Source of the DNA: JAVEVF01 sp034005175
GTDB lineage: Bacteria; Actinomycetota; Coriobacteriia; Anaerosomatales; SLCP01
Direction of reading: 5' to 3'
DNA length: 10,248 nt
Assembly (NCBI GenBank): GCA_034005175.1
Contig: JAVEVF010000067.1
Coordinates: 1-10,248 of the forward strand
Shown: positions 1 to 6,084 of the stretch, piece by piece
How the letters are laid out: every line of letters begins with the position of its first letter
Numbering within the stretch: position 1 is the stretch's first letter
The notes under the pieces: generated by a model
The model's input: only the letters and a program-made list of their open reading frames with translations
What the model was told of the DNA's origin: nothing
The model's database searches: none
Position numbers and translations under genes: made by a program

Positions 1-8
1 AATGACGC

Positions 9-51
9 AGACCGCCCGCCGCTCCTGTGCAGGAGCGGCGGGCGGTCTTTT
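9..51 (+). terminator. Strong rho-independent terminator, rightward
   Basis: An inverted repeat pairs positions 9-26 with 31-48 around a 4-base GTGC loop. The stem is almost pure G/C and is followed by TTTT at 48-51. The T-run lies on the plus strand only; on the minus strand the hairpin is followed by TGCGTCATT. It is therefore built to stop a plus-strand transcript entering from the left of the window, convergent with livM. The stem may also slow transcripts leaving livM, whose stop codon is about 25 bases away, but no T-run supports that direction. Confidence 0.8.
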
Positions 52-74
52 GAGCTCAGGTACCTGCTACCCAG

Positions 75-1160
75 CTACGCGGAAGCAGCAGGCGTCTCCT
101 CGGGGTACAGCTCATCGTTGTTGAGTGCGACGCGCTTGCGCCGCTTCCAACCGATCTCACGGCCGCCTACGTCGCCGACCGGGCGCCAGATGAGGACGAC
201 GACCATCAGCACCGCCATGGTTATCTCGGTGAGCCCGTAGACCTCGAACGGCAGCGAGTGCGAGTTGTTGATGAGCGCCTCGACCTGCCGCAGCACTTCG
301 CGCGCCACGGTCACGAGCGACGTGCCCACGACAGCGCCAGAGATGCTGCCCTGTCCACCGATGACGAGCATGCTCAGCAGCATGAACATCTCGGTGATGT
401 AGAACGCCTGCGGGGAGAACGACGTGATGAAACACGCCCAGATCCCGCCTGCGATGCCAGCGATGGTCGCCGAGAGAACGAATGTCAGGTAGCGCACGAA
501 CACCATATCGATGCCGATTGACTGCGCCGCGTAGCGGTCATCACGCGTGGCGCGAAGCCGTAGCCCCAAAGAGGACTCCCGGAACCACAGCGCCACGACG
601 ATGGCGATGAGTGCAGCCACAAGCGCCACGGTGAGCGTTGTGAACTCAGGCACCCCGAAGAAGGTGCGCGGGCCGTTCGTGACGTTGTCCCACTGCGTCA
701 TCACGACATGAAACACCACGAGCGTGGCGAAGAGCGTGATGACGCCAGCGAAATCGGAAAGCCGCATGAGCGGGTAGGCGATGAGGGCTGCAATGGCTGC
801 TGCCACCAAGCCGCCGATGAGGATCGATGGCACGACAGGCAGATGCAGCTCCACAAGCGCCGGATACATCTCCGGTACGCCAAGCTGCTTGACCATAGGA
901 GCCGTCGAGAGGATGCCTGTGGCATACGCACCCACACCCACGAACCCCATGTGCGTCCAGGACAGGATGCCCGAGTTGCCCATGAAGATCTGAAGGCCAA
1001 GCACCATGACGAGGTTCACGCAGAAGTACGTGTATATGTTCACTATCAAAGGCGAGCCGAACATGCCTACAAGCACGCCGACGATGATGATGGGCACGAT
1101 GAGGATGGGGGCAGTGGGGTGCTGCTTCAGCCAGTCGCTGACACGGGTGAACACGCTCAT
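75..1160 (-). CDS. livM: Branched-chain amino acid ABC transporter permease LivM
   Basis: This is the second inner-membrane permease subunit of a LivKGFHM-type importer, forming the translocation path with LivH. The protein has 361 residues and is hydrophobic throughout, with about eight to ten membrane segments. LivM-family marks are the GNSGILS and GVGAYATG stretch near residues 61-82, a cytoplasmic coupling segment around 194-217 (RATRDD then AAQSIGID) that docks on the ATPases, and LVIGGQGSISGAVVGT near 265-280. The usual TGG motif is altered to TNGPRTFFG at 161-169. The ATG start overlaps the livH stop as ATGA, and GAGGAG lies 8 bases upstream, so the start is well supported. It is the last gene of the operon. 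The family is known for Leu/Ile/Val, but related systems import amides, urea or other amino acids, so the substrate is not settled. Confidence 0.93.
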   Translation of the reverse strand: MSVFTRVSDWLKQHPTAPILIVPIIIVGVLVGMFGSPLIVNIYTYFCVNLVMVLGLQIFMGNSGILSWTHMGFVGVGAYATGILSTAPMVKQLGVPEMYPALVELHLPVVPSILIGGLVAAAIAALIAYPLMRLSDFAGVITLFATLVVFHVVMTQWDNVTNGPRTFFGVPEFTTLTVALVAALIAIVVALWFRESSLGLRLRATRDDRYAAQSIGIDMVFVRYLTFVLSATIAGIAGGIWACFITSFSPQAFYITEMFMLLSMLVIGGQGSISGAVVGTSLVTVAREVLRQVEALINNSHSLPFEVYGLTEITMAVLMVVVLIWRPVGDVGGREIGWKRRKRVALNNDELYPEETPAASA

Positions 1161-2050
1161 CCAACACGCTCCTCGACATAGCCCTTGCGCACGATACCCT
1201 CGGGTCTGAACAGCAGGAACAGTACGACGATCACGAACATGAACGCATCACGGTAGCTGATCATCGTCGCCGGCAAGGCGACGCTGAGCGCGTTGAACAC
1301 AAGTCCATACACGAAGCCGCCGACCACTGCGCCCACCGTGCTGTGCATGCCGCCGATCACCACCGAGATGAACGCGATGAGCAACGGGGCCGAACCGCTC
1401 ACGGGATCGACTGACGATGCCCGGCTCACCCAGAAGATGGAAGCCGTTCCCGCGAGAAGGCCGCTCAGGATGAAGGCGGTGGAGATCACGAGGTCAGCGG
1501 GCACGCCCATAAGCCGAGTGGTGGTGAACTGCTCGGCAGCCGCGCGCATCGCCATCCCTAGCACCGTGCGCTTCATGACGATAGAAAGCACAATCAGCAG
1601 CACTGCAGTGACAACGATGACCAGCAGGTTTCGCACGGGCACTACCGCACCTGCAAACGTCACCGTCTTGGAGAACAGCGAGGGCAGGTGAACGACGCGC
1701 GCGCGCGGCGAAACCGCGGTCTGGATGATGTTCTGCAAGAAGATGCTCACCGCGAACGAGGTCACGATGAGCGCGTTTGGCGAGTGAGCCTGCACGGGTT
1801 TGAAAGCCACGAGGTCAGTGAGATAGCTCACTAGCACCGCGGCAAGCACCGCGAGCACCATCGTCACATACCACGGCATGCCCATCTGGGTCCCGAAGAA
1901 GTACAGGCCGTACCCCGCGATCATGACGTACTCGCCGTACGCGAAGTTCACGAGTTTGAGGATGCCGTAGACAAGCACGAGCCCGAGCGAGAGAAGCGCA
2001 TACAGGCTGCCGAGGCTCAGCGTGTTGATCACGAACTCGAGATTGATCAC
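1157..2050 (-). CDS. livH: Branched-chain amino acid ABC transporter permease LivH
   Basis: This is the first integral-membrane permease subunit of the importer and the partner of LivM. Its 297 residues are the normal family length, with about eight hydrophobic segments. Diagnostic stretches are NFAYGEYVMIAGY at residues 35-47, close to the NFAHGD-type motif of LivH, and the coupling segment at about 160-183 that contains GMAMRAAAEQ and ends RLMGV. The C-terminus has the typical FRPEGI. The start is GTG, not ATG: it overlaps the livF stop as GTGA, and GAGG lies 7 bases upstream. The stop overlaps the livM ATG by 4 bases, which indicates translational coupling on both sides. Function within the complex is secure; ligand identity depends on LivK. 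Confidence 0.93.
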   Translation of the reverse strand: MINLEFVINTLSLGSLYALLSLGLVLVYGILKLVNFAYGEYVMIAGYGLYFFGTQMGMPWYVTMVLAVLAAVLVSYLTDLVAFKPVQAHSPNALIVTSFAVSIFLQNIIQTAVSPRARVVHLPSLFSKTVTFAGAVVPVRNLLVIVVTAVLLIVLSIVMKRTVLGMAMRAAAEQFTTTRLMGVPADLVISTAFILSGLLAGTASIFWVSRASSVDPVSGSAPLLIAFISVVIGGMHSTVGAVVGGFVYGLVFNALSVALPATMISYRDAFMFVIVVLFLLFRPEGIVRKGYVEERVG

Positions 2051-2787
2051 TGGGGCACCTCGCAGATCTCGGCATCTTCGTCGCCGAAGTAAACGGATTC
2101 GATGTCGACGTGGCGCTCGAGGTCCGCTGGAGTCCCCGAGAACTCGATGGCGCCGTTCACGAGCAGGTACGCGCGGTCCACGATCTCAAGAGCACGCTCA
2201 GCGTTCTGCTCGACGAGTAAGATGGTCGAGCCGTGCTCGCGCAGCTGTGCGATGAGCTCGAAGATGTGATCGGTCATGGCGGGTGAAAGGCCCAACGACG
2301 GCTCATCGAGCATGATGAGTTTCGGGTTCGCCATCAATGCGCGCGCGATGGCGAGCATCTGTTGCTCCCCTCCCGACAACAGCCCGCCCGGTTGGGTGAA
2401 CCGCTCTTTGAGGATGGGAAAGAGCTCGAAGACGCGCTCGAGATCGGCCCGGTAGCGGTCGCGCTTGTATGAGACGAAGGCACCGAGCCGCAGGTTCTCC
2501 TCGACCGACAGCGACCCGAAGATGCCGCGGCCTTCCGGCACGAGCGAGATGCCACGCTTGGCGATCGCCTCCGGCTTGCGGTTCGAGATCTCCTCGCCGA
2601 GGAAGGTCACAGATGCCTTCACCGGTCGAAGCACTCCTGCGATGGACTTCAGCGTCGTCGACTTGCCTGCGCCGTTGACGCCGAGAAGCGCGATCATCTC
2701 GCCCTCGGCCACCTCGAGTGATACGCCGTGAAGGGCGCGGATGGCACCGTACGACGCGAAGAGGTTCTCCACTTTCAGCATCGTCAT
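2047..2787 (-). CDS. livF: Branched-chain amino acid ABC transporter ATPase LivF
   Basis: This is one of the two nucleotide-binding subunits that power the permease LivHM from the cytoplasmic face. The protein has 246 residues and complete ABC motifs: Walker A GVNGAGKST at 36-44, signature LSGGEQQ at 137-143, Walker B ending LIMLDE at 157-162, and the switch region VEQN at 192-195. Gln in place of the usual switch His is normal for LivF and helps tell it from LivG. The start given is the first ATG; a second ATG two codons later (MTML) is equally possible, since the only nearby GGAG lies 12 bases from the first. Two bases separate it from the livG stop, and its own stop overlaps the livH GTG, so it is translated as part of the operon. 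Confidence 0.94.
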   Translation of the reverse strand: MTMLKVENLFASYGAIRALHGVSLEVAEGEMIALLGVNGAGKSTTLKSIAGVLRPVKASVTFLGEEISNRKPEAIAKRGISLVPEGRGIFGSLSVEENLRLGAFVSYKRDRYRADLERVFELFPILKERFTQPGGLLSGGEQQMLAIARALMANPKLIMLDEPSLGLSPAMTDHIFELIAQLREHGSTILLVEQNAERALEIVDRAYLLVNGAIEFSGTPADLERHVDIESVYFGDEDAEICEVPQ

Positions 2788-2789
2788 CG

Positions 2790-3530
2790 CTATGCACGGC
2801 TCCCTAGGTAAGCGGTCACGACATCCTCGTTCGCGCGCACCTCGGCAGGCGTTCCCTCAGCGATGGTCTTGCCGTAGTTGAGCACATGGAGACGCGGACA
2901 GAGGTTCATCATCAGGCGCATGTCGTGCTCGACGATGATGAGCCCCACACCAAAGGTGGCAGGGATGGTCTGAAGCAGCTGAGAAAGCGTGTCCGACTCC
3001 TCCTCGTTTAGCCCTGCAGCAGGCTCGTCGAGGAAGAGGAACTTCGGGCGCATCGCCAGCGCGCGGGCGATCTCCACCTTGCGCTGGTGACCAAAGGGGA
3101 TCTCACCGCCAAGCCAATCGGCCACCTCGGTCAAAGAGAAGTGGCCGAGAAGCTCCTTGGCGTCAACGGCGGCACGTCGGCGCGGTTCACCCATGCTCAC
3201 TCCAGCTACTTCGACGTTCTCGAGCACGGTGAGCTCGTTGAAGAGACGGATGGTCTGAAAGGTCCTCGCGATGCCCGCACGTGCCACGCGGTGGGCACGC
3301 TGCCCCGAGACCTTCTCTCCATCCACGTATGTCTCGCCGCTCGTCGCCGGCAGCAAGCCCGTCACCACGTTGATGAGCGTGGTCTTGCCTGAGCCGTTTG
3401 GCCCGATGAGGCCAAGGATATCCCCCGTCTTCACGGTGAAACTCACACCGTCGACGGCCTTCAGCCCCGCAAACCACTTGCTGAGGCCTCGAACCTCAAG
3501 TGTGCTGGACTCGGATCGGTACTGCTCCAT
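2790..3530 (-). CDS. livG: Branched-chain amino acid ABC transporter ATPase LivG
   Basis: This is the second ATPase of the importer and pairs with LivF. From the start chosen here it has 246 residues, with Walker A GPNGSGKTT at 43-51, Q-loop Gln92 (TFQTIRLF), signature IPFGHQRK at 144-151, Walker B FLFLDEP at about 164-170, and the switch His in VEHD at about 200-203. The degenerate signature and the AAGLN after Walker B are typical of LivG. The reading frame is open to an ATG at 3572, which would add 14 residues. I prefer 3530 because GGAG lies 6 bases before it, whereas the 3572 ATG directly follows a strong hairpin and has no good ribosome site. The stop is 2 bases before livF. Confidence 0.92.
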   Translation of the reverse strand: MEQYRSESSTLEVRGLSKWFAGLKAVDGVSFTVKTGDILGLIGPNGSGKTTLINVVTGLLPATSGETYVDGEKVSGQRAHRVARAGIARTFQTIRLFNELTVLENVEVAGVSMGEPRRRAAVDAKELLGHFSLTEVADWLGGEIPFGHQRKVEIARALAMRPKFLFLDEPAAGLNEEESDTLSQLLQTIPATFGVGLIIVEHDMRLMMNLCPRLHVLNYGKTIAEGTPAEVRANEDVVTAYLGSRA

Positions 3531-3578
3531 GCGTTGCTCCAGGTCTGACTCGTTGGTGGGATGCAGCATCATCGCGCT

Positions 3579-3611
3579 TCAGGGCGAGTCCAGTGTGCGG
3601 ACTCGCCCTGA
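3579..3611 (-). other. Stem-loop between livK and livG
   Basis: A perfect 12-base-pair stem (3580-3591 with 3599-3610, extended by one A-T pair) closes a 7-base loop. It starts about 25 bases after the livK stop. No T-run follows on the minus strand, so it is not a standard full terminator. In many binding-protein transporter operons such a hairpin protects the 3' end of the binding-protein message or causes partial termination, giving more binding protein than translocator. That role is inferred here from position only. Confidence 0.6.
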
Positions 3612-3635
3612 GAGTGGCGTGCGCGATACGTAAGA

Positions 3636-4826
3636 CTACGGGGCGGGAATCTTCTCGGGAGTCTTCCAGCCAAGGAAGACCGGATCGCCGCCCTTGAGCT
3701 CGATAAGTGCGGCCTGCTTGTTAGGCTGGTGACCGCCTGCGGCGTCCGACCAGTCAAGACGACCGGTGAACAGATCGAACTCCATCTCTTCCATGGCCTT
3801 TGCCACGGCCTTGCCCTCAGTGGTGCCGGCCTTGTCCATGGCCTGCGCGAGAACCATCAGGGCATCGTACCCGATCATGATCATCGGGGTGTCAGGGTCC
3901 TTGTTGAACTTCTTCTTGTAGTCCGCGAGCCACTTCTCGTAATTCGGGTTGGCTTCGTTGGACATGAAGCAGTGCGTGTCGTAGTACACATCGCTGCCAT
4001 ACTCGGTGCCCAGTGCTTCCCAAAGGGCTGGGTCGTCGTAGGCGTCACCGCCGATGACCGGCTGGTTGATACCGCTCTCACGCAGGGTGCGGATGATGAG
4101 CGCGAGGTCAGGCATGTACGACGAGACGTAGATGAAATCGGGCTGCTTGGGAAGCGCCTTAACGCGAGCGAGCTGAGCCGAGACGTCGGCCTGGCCTTGC
4201 GTGTATGTATCCTCGAACATGACCTCGCCGCCGAGCTCCTCGAAGCGCTCGATGAAGTACCGCGAGAGGCTCTTCGTGTAGTCGATGAAGTCGTCGGTGA
4301 TGACGTACACACTCTTCCAGCCCTTTTCGTTATACGCATACTCGGCGGTGACAGCACCCATGGTGGTGTTCCACATGGCCATCGTGAACTGCAGATCGCC
4401 GAGGGCTGCCGAGCCGTACAGCGGGGAGGAAGCGGCAGGCGAGATGCCTACCACACCAGCGGCTTGCGCGGAGCGGGAGGCCGGGCCCCCGAAGTCGAAG
4501 TCGCTCGGCGCGATGATCGCGACTGCGCCATCATCGATGAGCTGCTTGGCCACGTTGCCTGCCGTGACCGGGTCGCTCTTGCCATCCATGGCCTTCAGAA
4601 CGACCTTGCGGCCAAGGATGCCGCCGTTCTCGTTCAGGACGTCTACCGCGAGCTGCACGCCGCGAAGCTGAGGCTCGTCAAGCGGAGCCTGAATCCCCGT
4701 CTGACAGAGCGCGGTGCCGATGATGATCGGCTCCTCAGACGACGTCTCGCCACCCTTGCTTGCACAACCCGCAAGTGGCACCGCGACGAGCGCCGCAACC
4801 AGAAGTGCTGCGAGCATTCGTTTCAT
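3636..4826 (-). CDS. livK: Branched-chain amino acid ABC transporter substrate-binding lipoprotein
   Basis: This extracytoplasmic type I periplasmic-binding-fold lipoprotein (Peripla_BP_6 type) delivers ligand to LivHM. The protein has 396 residues. Residues 1-21 form a lipoprotein signal: positively charged MKR, a hydrophobic core, and a lipobox ending L-A-G-C at Cys21, followed by a short polar linker. The mature part begins with IIIGTALCQTG and includes GVQLAVDVLNENGGILGRK, the usual first-lobe signature, then an AIIAPSDF-type ligand loop. The ATG at 4826 is chosen because GGAGG lies about 9 bases upstream and the signal peptide starts there; the frame stays open to 5267, but that extension is non-homologous. 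It is the first gene of the liv operon and is separated from livG by a stem-loop. Ligand could be Leu/Ile/Val or another amino acid or amide; sequence alone does not decide. Confidence 0.92.
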   Translation of the reverse strand: MKRMLAALLVAALVAVPLAGCASKGGETSSEEPIIIGTALCQTGIQAPLDEPQLRGVQLAVDVLNENGGILGRKVVLKAMDGKSDPVTAGNVAKQLIDDGAVAIIAPSDFDFGGPASRSAQAAGVVGISPAASSPLYGSAALGDLQFTMAMWNTTMGAVTAEYAYNEKGWKSVYVITDDFIDYTKSLSRYFIERFEELGGEVMFEDTYTQGQADVSAQLARVKALPKQPDFIYVSSYMPDLALIIRTLRESGINQPVIGGDAYDDPALWEALGTEYGSDVYYDTHCFMSNEANPNYEKWLADYKKKFNKDPDTPMIMIGYDALMVLAQAMDKAGTTEGKAVAKAMEEMEFDLFTGRLDWSDAAGGHQPNKQAALIELKGGDPVFLGWKTPEKIPAP

Positions 4827-5040
4827 ACCGTCGAACCTCCATTCATTGCAGTGGCTACCGGTACACCAACGCGGCGCCCGTGCGCCTCGCGACGGCATGG
4901 TGCCGTTTCGCGTGCGGCCATTGTAGCCCAATGCGCAAGCCCTGCCCAGAACTTGGGATTTGTGCATTCCCCTGCTGGAAACAGGGGGCAAGCCGGCGGC
5001 TCGCATGGCAAAGGAGCACTTGCCTAGCGGGCTCTCTCCC
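4827..5040 (-). promoter_or_regulatory. livK upstream region: weak promoter candidate and hairpins
   Basis: This region lies between the TsaA-FmdE gene and livK. On the minus strand TACAAT (4920-4925) resembles a -10 box, but no good -35 box lies 16-18 bases upstream, so the promoter call is weak. It would leave a leader of roughly 85 bases. That leader contains an imperfect hairpin: 4892-4897 pairs with 4901-4906, and CGCG at 4888-4891 with CGCG at 4909-4912 across a TT bulge. A second hairpin (4969-4974 with 4982-4987, 7-base loop) lies about 50 bases past the stop of the upstream gene and lacks a T-run. The livK ribosome site GGAGG is at about 4836-4840. Confidence 0.3.
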
Positions 5041-5838
5041 CTAGCCGAGTGGCTCGAGTTTGACCTCGAACAGGTCCTCAGCAGCGACATCGAGTCCGTA
5101 GGAAGGGGCCGTCCCACGGTCGGTGATGGCCACGCGCATCGCAGGAGTCTCCCAGATCGTGGCAGGCGGCCCGCTGCGCTCGGTGAAGAAGAGCCGCCGA
5201 GGGTTGGCGAAACGTGCGCGCGTGATGCCTTGGATGGCATCCACAAGGCACAGAGATCCTTCGACACGTACGGTGAGCTCGGGGACAGTGAGAGAGCCGA
5301 ACGTCTCCTCGGCGATGAACGCCATGCGCGTTGCTCTCATGACGTCTTCGCATGGTTCTTGGTGGTGGCCGAGCGCTCGGCGGTAGATGAGCGACCAGCG
5401 TCCTTCCGGCGATGCCGGCCGGAAGTACGGCGCCCTCGGCGAGAACACGCAGTCGCCCTCGTGGTAAGCCTTGATGTCGAGAACAGGCGTGCCGTCGATG
5501 GCGTCACAGCCTGAGACATGCAAACGCGCGCCCTCGACCTTCTCGAGCCTCACGCGTGTGAGGGCTATCGGGTTCGGGCGCTTGAAAGCCCGGGCACCGA
5601 ACACGCCATACTCGGGCAGGTCGGGGTTGATCTTCACCGGCGTCACGCGCAGCACATCGCGGCTCGCCTGGTGAAACCACATGAGGAGCCATAGGTGCGA
5701 GTGCTCTTCGATGCGCAGAAGCGCGTCGGCGTACGCGGGGTCGACCTCGATGACCGCATCCGTGCCGCCTCGCGGTATGTCGCCTGGCTCATGTATGGAC
5801 GAGCGCACGACGCCGATCTGGTGGATCTCAGGAATCAT
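5041..5838 (-). CDS. TsaA/TrmO-like domain fused to FmdE-like domain
   Basis: Two domains are visible in 265 residues. Residues 1-140 are a TsaA (TrmO, UPF0066) domain: IGVVRSS at 8-14, HSHLWLLMWFH at 46-56, GVFGARAFKRPNPIALTR at 78-95 and the GCDAIDGTPVLDIKAY stretch at 110-125. TrmO uses S-adenosylmethionine to N6-methylate t6A37 of threonine tRNA. Residues about 152-235 resemble FmdE, the small subunit-like domain of formylmethanofuran dehydrogenase. HQEPC at 159-163 aligns with HGHLC and keeps its first His and its Cys; the stretch at 192-203 ending CLVDAIQ matches the second Cys motif; FTERSGPPATIWE at 218-230 matches the FRDYGKxAxTFY-type end. E. coli TrmO has a different C-terminal domain. 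The ATG has GGAG 6 bases upstream. Methyltransferase activity on tRNA is inferred; the FmdE role is unknown. Confidence 0.8.
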   Translation of the reverse strand: MIPEIHQIGVVRSSIHEPGDIPRGGTDAVIEVDPAYADALLRIEEHSHLWLLMWFHQASRDVLRVTPVKINPDLPEYGVFGARAFKRPNPIALTRVRLEKVEGARLHVSGCDAIDGTPVLDIKAYHEGDCVFSPRAPYFRPASPEGRWSLIYRRALGHHQEPCEDVMRATRMAFIAEETFGSLTVPELTVRVEGSLCLVDAIQGITRARFANPRRLFFTERSGPPATIWETPAMRVAITDRGTAPSYGLDVAAEDLFEVKLEPLG

Positions 5839-6041
5839 ATGGGGCTCCGTTTCTCACACGGACATCGTAGCCTATGCGCCCGCTCGCGGTACTCAAGCCC
5901 TCTCAACCACTTGCCGCTACACTTGGACTCGTCCACAAGACAGCCCGCACGACACTTGGCACAGCCCGCGACATGAATCGACGCCGTGGAGACCTGTTGG
6001 GCGTCCTATCCTCGTTCTTGTCGAGAACCCTGCATCTGCCG

Positions 6042-6077
6042 AGAGCGCTGATCGATCTTGCGCCTCGATCAAGCTCT
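6042..6077 (-). terminator. Stem-loop after the SulP gene, possible terminator
   Basis: An inner stem TGATCGA/TCGATCA (6049-6055 with 6065-6071) closes a 9-base loop. An outer stem AGAGC/GCTCT (6042-6046 with 6073-6077) extends it across a small internal bulge. It begins about 7 bases after the SulP stop codon on the minus strand. There is no T-run after it, so termination is plausible by position but not shown. About 200 bases then remain before the next gene, with no clear promoter; TACGAT at 5864-5869 is a weak -10 candidate without a -35. Confidence 0.4.
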
Positions 6078-6084
6078 GCGGCTC

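Noticed and set aside
4823..5011. Short minus-strand frame (62 codons) whose stop overlaps the livK ATG as ATGA, a possible leader peptide
   Set aside because: Its only upstream start is a TTG without a ribosome site, it has no run of Leu, Ile or Val codons for attenuation, and the residues look random.
3729..5027. A 432-codon plus-strand open frame opposite livK
   Set aside because: Charged, motif-free translation with no ribosome site; the livK frame on the other strand has a lipobox and binding-protein motifs.
4827..5267. N-terminal extension of livK starting at 5267
   Set aside because: It would overlap the TsaA-FmdE gene and place a lipoprotein signal in the middle of the protein; the start at 4826 has a strong ribosome site.
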